DNA of 64,000 bases, from the NCBI RefSeq assembly GCF_018860585.1, contig NZ_JAHKPR010000048.1, positions 42,882 to 106,881 of the forward strand, given 5' to 3'. The stretch comes from Colwellia sp. E2M01. Its GTDB lineage: Bacteria > Pseudomonadota > Gammaproteobacteria > Enterobacterales > Alteromonadaceae. The first letter of the stretch is position 1; the number at the start of each line of letters is the position of its first letter. Both the position numbers and the translations under genes were made by a program. Positions 18,280-26,993 of the stretch are shown here, one piece after another. The notes beneath the pieces are model-generated. The model did no database searches. It was not told where the DNA came from and saw only the letters and a program-made list of their open reading frames with translations.

Positions 18280-19266
18280 ATGACTAATTTACCAGACACT
18301 AAAATCGTTAATTTAGTTGCCGATATTGGTGGTACCAACATCCGCTTAGCCATAACCGATAAAAATAATACTCTTAGTGAAATTGAAACATATCAATGTA
18401 AAAACTTTCCATTGTTATCTGATGTTATTCGTCAATATTTAACCGAAAAAGAATTACTAACATCATCTATCAATGCATGTTTGGCAATAGCCTGCCCCGT
18501 TGACACTGATGCAATTGCTATGACCAACTTACCTTGGAAATTTTCGCAAAAAGAACTTAAAGCTGAATTAAAGTTAAACAGCTTAACCTTAATAAATGAT
18601 TACACGGCAATAGCAATGGCAATTCCTGCTTTAAGTGATAATCAAAAAATAAAAATAGGTCAAGGTGAAGCAGCTAAAAATCTCCCTATCGCCGTGTGTG
18701 GGCCTGGTACTGGGTTAGGTGTTGCCAACTTGGTTAATATTAATGATCAATGGCATTGTCTAGGAGGAGAAGGCGGTCATATCGACTTTGCTCCAGTAGA
18801 TGAACTTGATATAAAAATATTTCAAGAACTACAAAAAACTAAACAACGTATCTCTTATGAACAGTTACTTTCTGGCTATGGAATAGAACAAATATATGCC
18901 GCATTATTAGTGATTAATAACGTTCAAGTAGATCCTCAATCAGCAAAACTAACCGCTAAAGACATCAGTACCAATGCTTTAAATAATACTTGTGTTACAT
19001 GTAAACAAGCATTATCACAATTTTGTAAAATACTTGGTAGTTTTGCGGGGAATTTAGTATTAACAACGGGATCAATTGGTGGGGTTTATATTGCAGGAGG
19101 CATAGTGCCTAGGTTTGTTGAGTATGTCAGAAACAGTGAATTTAGAGATCGTTTTGAAGCAAAAGGCCGTATGAGCCACTTAAATAAAAATACGCCAACT
19201 TATATTATTACTGAGAGTCAACCAGGCTTACTTGGCGCAGCTGCATACCTTAATCAAATAACATAA
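18280..19266 (+). CDS. glk: Glucokinase
   Basis: A 328-aa hexokinase-fold glucokinase of the E. coli Glk type (PF02685; usual length about 320). The phosphate-binding VADIGGTNIRLAI segment starts at residue 13. The motifs LINDYTAIAMAIPAL, GPGTGLGVA and GEGGHIDFAP (glucose contacts) follow, and LTTGSIGGVYIAGGI lies in the C-lobe. It phosphorylates glucose with ATP in the cytoplasm and so closes the route that starts with the GH3 and GH1 enzymes. It lies 49 bp behind the LacI gene and is probably co-transcribed. Confidence 0.93.
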   Translation: MTNLPDTKIVNLVADIGGTNIRLAITDKNNTLSEIETYQCKNFPLLSDVIRQYLTEKELLTSSINACLAIACPVDTDAIAMTNLPWKFSQKELKAELKLNSLTLINDYTAIAMAIPALSDNQKIKIGQGEAAKNLPIAVCGPGTGLGVANLVNINDQWHCLGGEGGHIDFAPVDELDIKIFQELQKTKQRISYEQLLSGYGIEQIYAALLVINNVQVDPQSAKLTAKDISTNALNNTCVTCKQALSQFCKILGSFAGNLVLTTGSIGGVYIAGGIVPRFVEYVRNSEFRDRFEAKGRMSHLNKNTPTYIITESQPGLLGAAAYLNQIT

Positions 19267-19344
19267 CCAAATCACATCAAGACACTACGTGTTTAAATAA
19301 CCTAAACTCGGCTTCAGTAATAACTGAATAATTTAATGGTTATT

Positions 19345-19383
19345 AAAAAGGGTTAATCGATTATTATCGGTTAACCCTTTTAT
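19345..19383. terminator. Bidirectional terminator between glk and trhO
   Basis: A stem of about 14 bp (AAAGGGTTAATCGA with TCGGTTAACCCTTT, one G-T pair) has a 6-nt loop, with A-rich and T-rich flanks. It lies between convergent genes and suits both. Confidence 0.8.
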
Positions 19384-19427
19384 GTTCATTAAGCGACTAC
19401 AGTAATCGCAAAGGCCTTAAGGCGTAG

Positions 19428-20429
19428 TTACTTTTTAGCTTGTTGAGCTTTCTTATCATTTTTTTCTTGGCGACGTTCTTCAATGATATGTTTAATATCG
19501 CCACCAATATGACTTTCACCACGCGCTTCTGCTAAGGCAATTTGACGTTGGCGTTCAGCGTAACGGTTACGTTGCTCGTCAGTCACTTTGTCGTAACAAC
19601 GATGACAACTAACGCCTTTTACGTAATGTTTACTTTGTTTTTCTTCTTCTGTTAACGGAAAACGACAAGCGAAACACTGGTCGTATTTACCTTGCTCTAA
19701 GTCGTGATTTACTGCAACCCGGCCGTCAAAAACAAAACATTCGCCTTCCCACATTGTTTCAGTACTTGGTACTTCTTCAAGATATTTTAAAATGCCGCCT
19801 TCAAGGTGATAAACCTCTTCAAAGCCTTGTTCTTTTAAGTACGCGGTAGATTTTTCACAGCGAATGCCACCAGTACAATACATAGCCACTTTTTTGTGTT
19901 TGTTCTTATCTAAGTTTTTTTCTACATATTCTGGAAATTCACGGAAAGTTTCGGTGTTTGGGTTAACTGCATTTTTAAAGGTACCAATTTCAACTTCATA
20001 ATCATTACGCGTATCGACAAGAAGTACTTCTGGATCAGAAATTAACGCGTTCCAATCTTTCGGTTTTACATAAGTGCCTACCACTTGGTTAGGGTCGATA
20101 CCTTCAACGCCCATGGTAACAATTTCTTTCTTGAGCTTTACTTTAGTGCGGTGAAATGGATTTTCATCGGCAAAAGACTCTTTATGCGAGATGTTATCTA
20201 AACCTTCTTGTTCGGCTAAAAAAGCTAATACGGTTTCAATACCTGCTTGCGGGCCTGCAATGGTGCCGTTTATACCCTCTGCTGCTAATAACAAAGTGCC
20301 CTTAACATCAACACTGGTCATTTTTTTAATAAGCGGATCTCGTAATGCTTCAAACGCATCTAAACGAACAAACTTATAAAGAGCGCAAATTGTGATGCTA
20401 TTAGCGGTAGTGTTTTTCGGTGTATTCAT
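19428..20429 (-). CDS. trhO: tRNA uridine(34) hydroxylase (rhodanese family, YceA)
   Basis: A 333-aa TrhO/YceA protein (formerly UPF0176), which makes 5-hydroxyuridine at the wobble position of tRNAs using molecular oxygen. An N-terminal acylphosphatase-like domain (about 13-105) with [14 protein letters not shown] precedes a rhodanese domain (about 130-225) whose active-site loop is [10 protein letters not shown] with C185. A cysteine-rich C-terminal segment (CFACRFP and SCHRCYD) follows, then a basic tail. It is monocistronic, transcribed away from acnB, with an FNR-type box about 140 bp upstream. Confidence 0.93.
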   Translation of the reverse strand: MNTPKNTTANSITICALYKFVRLDAFEALRDPLIKKMTSVDVKGTLLLAAEGINGTIAGPQAGIETVLAFLAEQEGLDNISHKESFADENPFHRTKVKLKKEIVTMGVEGIDPNQVVGTYVKPKDWNALISDPEVLLVDTRNDYEVEIGTFKNAVNPNTETFREFPEYVEKNLDKNKHKKVAMYCTGGIRCEKSTAYLKEQGFEEVYHLEGGILKYLEEVPSTETMWEGECFVFDGRVAVNHDLEQGKYDQCFACRFPLTEEEKQSKHYVKGVSCHRCYDKVTDEQRNRYAERQRQIALAEARGESHIGGDIKHIIEERRQEKNDKKAQQAKK

Positions 20430-20865
20430 GTGTACTCCATTGAACTAGCTGAATCGTAAATCCAGTGCTGTAGATTATTAGTAAAAGTATCTTAAATATT
20501 TTCTGAGATAGTCTATTTAAGGGCGCGCATTTTATCAAAGAACTTCATACTTTGGTAGTTTATGAATTGATACAGATCAAGCTTCTAAAAATCAATACAC
20601 AGGCACTTACTGTTCATAAAGCATGCAAAAAGAATAAATGTTCTTCTAAAGTTAACAGCTATCCCCTTGATATTTTATTGAAGTTAAGCAATTATTTTTT
20701 TGAAAAGAAAAACGGTTAAGCCTATCACGAGTATGAATAACGCTTATTTTACCAAATGATTCCTAGTAGCGGGAAAATCAGGTAAACTAACGTAAAAATT
20801 TGTCCTTGTTAATTATCATGTTAGTTTTTGCATGGTTTTAGCATATTAAAGCGAGAGAGAATCGA
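20430..20865. other. Divergent intergenic region trhO / acnB
   Basis: This 436-bp AT-rich region holds both promoters. The only strong motif seen is the FNR-type box at 20567-20580. A GAGAGA ribosome binding site precedes acnB. No small gene or RNA was recognised. Confidence 0.6.
20567..20580. promoter_or_regulatory. FNR/EtrA-type binding site
   Basis: TTGAT-ACAG-ATCAA matches the FNR consensus TTGATNNNNATCAA at all ten defined positions. It is about 138 bp upstream of trhO (minus) and 286 bp upstream of acnB (plus). The binding protein is not in the window. Oxygen control of either gene is plausible: TrhO uses O2 and AcnB carries an Fe-S cluster. Confidence 0.6.
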
Positions 20866-23676
20866 ATGAGCCTGTATTTAGATTATATAGCAGAAATTGA
20901 AAGCCGTAAGACGGATCTTGGTTTAGCGCCTAAGCCAATTGATGGTGCTGAGTTATTAGCCGAAATCATCGAGCAAATTAAAGACCAAGGGAATGAGTAC
21001 CGTGCAGATTCTCTTAACTTCTTTATCTACAACACATTACCAGGTACTACTAGTGCTGCTGGCGAAAAAGCTAAATTCTTAAAAGAAATCATTTTAGGTG
21101 AAGCGGTTGTTGCAGAAATTACACCTGAATTCGCTTTTGAATTACTTTCTCACATGAAAGGTGGTCCTTCAGTTGCCGCATTACTTGATTTAGCATTATC
21201 TGATGATACAAGTGTTTCAACACCTGCCGCTGAAGTATTAAAAACTCAAGTATTCTTATACGAAGCTGATACCGACCGTCTTGAAGCAGCATTCAAAGCA
21301 GGCAATGCCGTTGCTAAAGAACTTTTAGAAAGCTACGCAAACGCTGAATTTTTCACAAAACTACCTGACGTTTCTGAAAAAATTGACGTAGTAACTTACG
21401 TAGCAGGTGTAGGTGATATCTCTACTGATTTATTATCGCCAGGTCACCAGTCTCACTCTCGTGCTGACCGTGAATTACATGGCCAATGTATGATCACGCC
21501 AGAAGCACAACAAGAAATCGTTGCACTTCAAGCACAGCACCCTGACAAGAAAGTAATGTTAGTTGCTGAAAAAGGCACTATGGGTGTTGGTTCATCTCGT
21601 ATGTCTGGTGTTAACAACGTTGCACTTTGGGCAGGTGAGCAAGCTTCTCCATACGTTCCATTTATCAACATTGCACCTGTAGTTGCAGGTACTAACGGTA
21701 TAGCACCAATCTTCCTAACAACGGTTGATGTAACCGGTGGTATTGGTCTTGACCTTAAAAACTGGGTTAAGAAAGTTGACGCAAACGGTAACACAGTTAC
21801 TGATGCAAACGGCGACCCTGTATTAGAAGAAGCTTACTCTGTAGAAACAGGCACAGTATTAACAATTGATACTCAAGCTAAAAAATTATACAACGGCGAT
21901 AAAGAATTAGTTGACGTTGCTTCGGCATTTACGCCACAAAAAATGGAGTTCATGAAAGCGGGTGGTTCTTACGCGGTAACTTTTGGTAAAAAAATACAAA
22001 CATTTGCGGCAGAAACGTTAGGTATTGAAGCACCTGCAATCTATGCACTAGCAAAAGAAGTTTCTCATGAAGGCCAAGGTTTAACTGCTGTTGAGAAAAT
22101 TTTCAACCGTAATGCTGTAGGTGTTGCTTCAGATGCTCCTTTACATGCAGGCAGTGACGTTCGTGTTAAAGTAAACATTGTTGGTTCACAAGATACTACA
22201 GGTCCTATGACTTGTCAGGAATTAGAAGCGATGGCTGCTTCTACTATCTCTCCATCTGTTGATGGTGCATTCCAGTCTGGTTGTCATACCGCTTCAGTTT
22301 GGGATAGCAAAGCAAAAGCAAATACGCCTAAGTTAATGGCATTTATGAACGCTTTCGGTGTGATCACAGCACGTGATCCAAAAGGCGTTTACCACGCAAT
22401 GACTGACGTTATTCATAAAGTATTAAACGATATAACTATTGATGATCGCGCAATCATCATCGGTGGTGACTCGCATACTCGTATGTCTAAAGGTGTAGCA
22501 TTCGGTGCCGATTCAGGTACGGTTGCAATTGCACTAGCAACAGGCGAATCGGCAATGCCAATTCCTGAGTCTGTAAAAGTAACCTTTAAAGGTAATATGC
22601 AAAATCACATGGATTTCCGTGATGTAGTACATGCTACACAAGCACAAATGCTTAAGCAATTTGGTGGTGAAAACGTTTTCCAAGGCCGTGTAATTGAAGT
22701 ACATATCGGTACTTTATTAGCTGACCAAGCGTTTACTTTTACTGATTGGTCTGCAGAAATGAAAGCAAAAGCGTCTATTTGTATCTCTAATAACGAAACG
22801 TTAGTTGAGTCTATAGAAATTGCTAAGAGCCGTATCCAAATAATGATCAACAAGGGTATGGACAATGAAGCAGGCATGTTAGCTGGTTTAATCGCCCTTG
22901 CTGATGCACGTATTGCTGGTATTAAGTCTGGCGAGCAACCTCCATTATCACCAGATGATTCAGCTAAGTACTACGCTGAAGTTGTTGTTGATTTAGATGC
23001 TATCGATGAGCCAATGATTGCAGACCCTGATGTAAACAACGATGATGTATCTAAGCGTTATACGCATGATGTTATTCGTCCTGTTTCTTTCTACGCAGAC
23101 AAGTCTGTTGATTTAGGCTTTGTTGGCTCTTGTATGGTACATAAAGGCGATATGCAAATCATCGCGCAAATGTTACGTAACATGGAAGCACAAGGTACTA
23201 CAATTGAATTTAAAGCACCATTAGTTGTCGCTCCACCAACGTATAACATTGTTGATGAGCTTAAAACTGAAGGCGATTGGGAAATTTTAGAAAAATACTC
23301 AGGTTTTGTATTCGATGATGTAAATCCAAAAGATGCTGCTCGTACTAAGTACGAAAACATTTTATACCTAGAACGCCCAGGCTGTAACTTATGTATGGGT
23401 AACCAAGAGAAAGCTGAACCAGGCGATACAGTAATTGCTACGTCAACTCGCTTATTCCAAGGTCGTGTTGTTGCTGATACTGCTGAGAAAAAAGGTGAAT
23501 CTTTACTTGGTTCTACACCGTTAGTTGTGCTTTCTTCAATCTTGGGTCGTTTCCCATCAATTGCAGAATACAAAGCAGCTGTTGAAGGTATTGATTTAAC
23601 TAAATTTACACCGCCAACAGAAGCAATGACTACTGTGTTTGACGCTACTGCGGTTAAAATTGCAGATCCTAGCTAA
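20866..23676 (+). CDS. acnB: Bifunctional aconitate hydratase B / 2-methylisocitrate dehydratase, long form
   Basis: A 936-aa aconitase B that interconverts citrate and isocitrate and may also hydrate 2-methyl-cis-aconitate. The HEAT-like N-terminal domain comes first. KGTMGVGSSRMSGVNNV, VGSQDTTGPMT, IIGGDSHTRMSKG and the 4Fe-4S ligands in GSCM and PGCNLCMGN are all present. It is about 70 residues longer than E. coli AcnB (865 aa), and its wording (FFIYNTLPGTTSAAG, LLSHMKGGPS) resembles the long AcnB clade I associate with Bacteroidetes more than the enterobacterial form. It is monocistronic and ends in a strong terminator. Confidence 0.93.
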   Translation: MSLYLDYIAEIESRKTDLGLAPKPIDGAELLAEIIEQIKDQGNEYRADSLNFFIYNTLPGTTSAAGEKAKFLKEIILGEAVVAEITPEFAFELLSHMKGGPSVAALLDLALSDDTSVSTPAAEVLKTQVFLYEADTDRLEAAFKAGNAVAKELLESYANAEFFTKLPDVSEKIDVVTYVAGVGDISTDLLSPGHQSHSRADRELHGQCMITPEAQQEIVALQAQHPDKKVMLVAEKGTMGVGSSRMSGVNNVALWAGEQASPYVPFINIAPVVAGTNGIAPIFLTTVDVTGGIGLDLKNWVKKVDANGNTVTDANGDPVLEEAYSVETGTVLTIDTQAKKLYNGDKELVDVASAFTPQKMEFMKAGGSYAVTFGKKIQTFAAETLGIEAPAIYALAKEVSHEGQGLTAVEKIFNRNAVGVASDAPLHAGSDVRVKVNIVGSQDTTGPMTCQELEAMAASTISPSVDGAFQSGCHTASVWDSKAKANTPKLMAFMNAFGVITARDPKGVYHAMTDVIHKVLNDITIDDRAIIIGGDSHTRMSKGVAFGADSGTVAIALATGESAMPIPESVKVTFKGNMQNHMDFRDVVHATQAQMLKQFGGENVFQGRVIEVHIGTLLADQAFTFTDWSAEMKAKASICISNNETLVESIEIAKSRIQIMINKGMDNEAGMLAGLIALADARIAGIKSGEQPPLSPDDSAKYYAEVVVDLDAIDEPMIADPDVNNDDVSKRYTHDVIRPVSFYADKSVDLGFVGSCMVHKGDMQIIAQMLRNMEAQGTTIEFKAPLVVAPPTYNIVDELKTEGDWEILEKYSGFVFDDVNPKDAARTKYENILYLERPGCNLCMGNQEKAEPGDTVIATSTRLFQGRVVADTAEKKGESLLGSTPLVVLSSILGRFPSIAEYKAAVEGIDLTKFTPPTEAMTTVFDATAVKIADPS

Positions 23677-23720
23677 ACAAATAGCCTATAAGCTAATGAT
23701 ATAGCTTTAAGCAAAATAAG

Positions 23721-23757
23721 AGGCGCCTTAACTTGTTAAAGTTAAGGCGCCTTTTTT
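23721..23757 (+). terminator. Rho-independent terminator of acnB
   Basis: A perfect 12-bp stem (AGGCGCCTTAAC with GTTAAGGCGCCT) has an 8-nt loop and is followed by a T-run. Confidence 0.93.
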
Positions 23758-24024
23758 ATAAAGCTATTCTATTATTTTTAATGGTGAGATTTCATTTCTT
23801 GAGTTTAATAGAGAAACGATACAATCCCTTAGGTAATTTAAATTAATTATTTGATTTTTTTGAAAATGTTATCTATTTGTTAAGGCTAATTGAAAAAAGT
23901 TAACAGTTTGTAGAAATTTTATCGTATCTCCATTTTATGGTAGATTCTAATGGTATAAAGAAGCTTTCATCAATACAATGGTGAGCAATTGGTGACAAAC
24001 AAGATAATAAATAAGAGAAATAGC

Positions 24025-24735
24025 ATGGAAGCGAAAATGTATGCTTACGGGCAATATTTCCTTAATAACGCACTCACTAAAAATAAAACTGACAATAAAA
24101 CGCTAAATATGCTTAAAACAATAATTTTTAAAAATATGTTTTTGATAACGCCTAGTATTACAATTGTAGGACTAGTTTTATCAAGTTTACTTGCGACAAG
24201 CTTTACTGCGAACGCAAATACCCTTTCTATAACGGCCGAAATGAGTCCCGAGGTAGTAGCTGAATATAATAAACAGTTAGCCTCAAATTCTTGGCCTGAA
24301 ATGCATACCAAATTAGCCTTGATGGATAATCCCTACGCTAAACAATACAAGGTATTAAGAAAAGCATTAAGAAAAGAAGCACCTGAAGGCAAGCGTAAGC
24401 GTTTAATGACCCATGAAGAGAGTCTTTTTATGGCCAAAAAAATGCGTTTTGATTACTGCCAAGCATCAGTTTCATTCTTTGTAGACTTTTCACAACGCGC
24501 ATTTGATTTATCAACAACCGAGCAAAACCCGCTAACTAAAGAGCAACTAATGCAAGGTAATGGCGTTGCATACCCGTTTACCGAAGCTGAAAAAAACAAC
24601 CCTAGCACTCGCCCACCACAAATAGCCTTAGACTTAGGTTGGAAATACAAAGGTCAAGGCAAAGCACGCGCAAAAGAGTTTCTTGCTACCTGTTTAGCAA
24701 TACCTGTTGAGTTATATTATAAAGAAGATAAATAA
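24025..24735 (+). CDS. Exported protein of unknown function
   Basis: About 236 aa from the ATG at 24025, which is preceded by AAGAGA at good spacing; an in-frame TTG at 23989 is less likely. A hydrophobic segment (ITIVGLVLSSLLATSFTANA) ends near residue 64 with a likely signal-peptidase site, although the n-region of about 45 residues is unusually long. An internal ATG at 24109 (MLKTIIFKNM) would give an ordinary signal peptide. The mature part has a basic stretch (YKVLRKALRKEAPEGKRKR), two cysteines and no recognised domain. It stands alone between acnB and purT. Confidence 0.65.
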   Translation: MEAKMYAYGQYFLNNALTKNKTDNKTLNMLKTIIFKNMFLITPSITIVGLVLSSLLATSFTANANTLSITAEMSPEVVAEYNKQLASNSWPEMHTKLALMDNPYAKQYKVLRKALRKEAPEGKRKRLMTHEESLFMAKKMRFDYCQASVSFFVDFSQRAFDLSTTEQNPLTKEQLMQGNGVAYPFTEAEKNNPSTRPPQIALDLGWKYKGQGKARAKEFLATCLAIPVELYYKEDK

Positions 24736-24912
24736 TGTTTGTTAGGTGTCTAATGATTGCACCTAACAAAACTCCCCCTCTCTGTTTACCTTCATTACAA
24801 TTAACAAATTGCTCCATTTCACTTTTAAACAAAATTTTCCTTTTAAACAAGATTGCGCTTTATAACAAATACAGTATGATCCCCTTTATTTTATAAATTT
24901 TAAGGCGTTAAT

Positions 24913-26100
24913 ATGTTTGGTACAGCCACAAGTAAAAGCGCAACACGCGTTTTATTATTAGGCTCTGGCGAGTTAGGTAAAGAAGTTGCTATTGAGTGTC
25001 AACGATTAGGCTTAGAAGTTATTGCTTGCGATAGTTACCCTAATGCTCCAGCAATGCAGGTAGCGCATCGTAGTCACGTTTTTAATATGTTAGATGCTAA
25101 AGCACTTGCAGACGTTATTAATCGTGAACAACCTGACTTTGTTGTGCCTGAAGTAGAAGCTATCGCTACGGATATGCTCGTTGAACTAGAAAGCCAAGGT
25201 TTAAATGTTGTACCTTGCGCCAATGCAACCAAACTTACGATGAACCGTGAAGGCATTCGCCGCTTAGCTGCTGAAGAGTTACAGATAAAAACCTCACCAT
25301 ATCACTTTGTGGATAGCTTAGAAGCGCTTAAGTCAGCAATTGATGATGTTGGCTTACCTTGTGTTATAAAACCGATTATGAGCTCTTCAGGCAAAGGTCA
25401 GAGCGTTATTAAGTCAGTCGATGATATTGATAAAGCTTGGCAATACGCGCAAAGTGGTGGTCGTACTGGATCTAAATCGAATAACCAGCGTGTTATTGTT
25501 GAAGGCTTTATCGATTTCGATTATGAAGTCGCTTTATTAACCATTAGCGCCATTGACGGCATTCATTTTTGCGCGCCAATTGGCCATCGCCAAGAGGATG
25601 GTGATTACCGAGAGTCTTGGCAACCACAAGTAATGAGTGAGAAGGCTTTAGCAGCCGCTCAAGAAGCCGCTAAAAAAGTCGTTACCGCATTAGGCGGACA
25701 TGGTTTATTCGGTGTAGAGCTTTTCATTAAAGGCGATGAGATTATCTTTAACGAAGTGTCACCACGCCCACATGATACAGGCATGGTTACCTTGATTTCT
25801 CAAGAATTATCAGAGTTCGCTCTTCATGTTCGTGCTTTTACTGGTTTACCAATTAATAACATTGAACAATTTGGTCCATCTGCTTCTGCGGTAGTATTAG
25901 GTAAAGGTGAGTCTACTGATATTAGTTTTTCGGGTATTAATAACGCGCTGAGTCAGTCACAAACTCAAATTCGTTTATTTGCTAAACCTGAGATCCATGG
26001 TTCTCGTCGTTTAGGCGTAGCGTTAGCGCGTCGTAATACTATTCAAACGGCTATAGATGACGCCATATCGTGTGCGAAAAAAATAACGATTAACTACTAA
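24913..26100 (+). CDS. purT: Formate-dependent phosphoribosylglycinamide formyltransferase
   Basis: A 395-aa ATP-grasp enzyme that makes formyl-GAR from GAR, formate and ATP in purine synthesis, a folate-independent alternative to PurN. The N-terminal [20 protein letters not shown] dinucleotide-like loop, [11 protein letters not shown], the glycine-rich [12 protein letters not shown] loop and the metal-ligand region [16 protein letters not shown] are all typical. Length matches E. coli PurT (392). Confidence 0.96.
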   Translation: MFGTATSKSATRVLLLGSGELGKEVAIECQRLGLEVIACDSYPNAPAMQVAHRSHVFNMLDAKALADVINREQPDFVVPEVEAIATDMLVELESQGLNVVPCANATKLTMNREGIRRLAAEELQIKTSPYHFVDSLEALKSAIDDVGLPCVIKPIMSSSGKGQSVIKSVDDIDKAWQYAQSGGRTGSKSNNQRVIVEGFIDFDYEVALLTISAIDGIHFCAPIGHRQEDGDYRESWQPQVMSEKALAAAQEAAKKVVTALGGHGLFGVELFIKGDEIIFNEVSPRPHDTGMVTLISQELSEFALHVRAFTGLPINNIEQFGPSASAVVLGKGESTDISFSGINNALSQSQTQIRLFAKPEIHGSRRLGVALARRNTIQTAIDDAISCAKKITINY

Positions 26101-26139
26101 GCTGATCAATTGCTAAGCTAGCACAAAGCTAATATGAGA

Positions 26140-26946
26140 TTAAGCTAGCATTGGATAAGTTAGAAATATTGCATGGATACTGTTTAAGATAAAATGCAGT
26201 GCAATAGGATATGCAATATTTCTAGCGTAATAATACACAAGCCCGTAACCTAAACCAGCAAACACACTAGCCAAGGCAAATAACGGTGAAAAAGCAGCAT
26301 GCACAGCACCGAAAAACAGCCCCGAAATAATCAGTACTCCCCACAAGCCCAGTTTATTTGTTAAACCACGTTGTAACATTCCGCGAAAAATACACTCTTC
26401 AGCAACAACAGTTACCACCAACATTTTTACAAAAAATATTAACGCTTCATCAGGTAATTTAACCTGCCAATTAACTAGACCAAGCGCAAAGGCTAAAACA
26501 AACACAAGGCCAATAGTTAAAACTGAAATAATAACCATTGCCATAGGCAAGGAATAGCGCGATAAAAAACTAGGTAGTTTGGGTAAAGCGCGATTATCAG
26601 TTTTATCTATTAATAAAATATAAGGTAGTAAAATCACCGCAATCAAAAATTTATCAAAATTTAGATACAGCGAATAAGGTAAAGCATCGGGAGAAAATTG
26701 CACGTCTTGATATATCGCTATATTTTCAAAACCGGGCACTTTATGTAGTAATAATGCTGCACTAAAGATAAAGAACAACGCCATTCGCGCCGATAAATAT
26801 CCTTTAAAGTAAGCTTTATCGGCGCAAATAATTAATGCATAAATACTTGCAAACAAAGCAGCAACAAATGCGATATGCCCCAATAAAAGTAATAAAATAA
26901 GAAGAGTATGCACACTAATGAGCATACTCTTTTTAGTTAACGCCAT
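26140..26946 (-). CDS. CPBP-family intramembrane metalloprotease
   Basis: A 268-aa membrane protein with about eight hydrophobic segments and the CPBP/Abi (CAAX-protease-like) motifs: EECIFRG (EExxxR) near residues 176-182, then FGAVHA and the final HFILNSIHA, which together form the glutamyl/histidine metal site. Its substrate is unknown. It is transcribed with, and 47 bp behind, the MscS-type channel gene. Confidence 0.85.
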   Translation of the reverse strand: MALTKKSMLISVHTLLILLLLLGHIAFVAALFASIYALIICADKAYFKGYLSARMALFFIFSAALLLHKVPGFENIAIYQDVQFSPDALPYSLYLNFDKFLIAVILLPYILLIDKTDNRALPKLPSFLSRYSLPMAMVIISVLTIGLVFVLAFALGLVNWQVKLPDEALIFFVKMLVVTVVAEECIFRGMLQRGLTNKLGLWGVLIISGLFFGAVHAAFSPLFALASVFAGLGYGLVYYYARNIAYPIALHFILNSIHAIFLTYPMLA

Positions 26947-26993
26947 TTTAGCCCCTGTAACAATACCTTCAATTCGTTGATAAGTAGTACTTG

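Noticed and set aside
23091..23573. 160-codon minus-strand frame
   Set aside because: Antisense shadow of the acnB 3' region.
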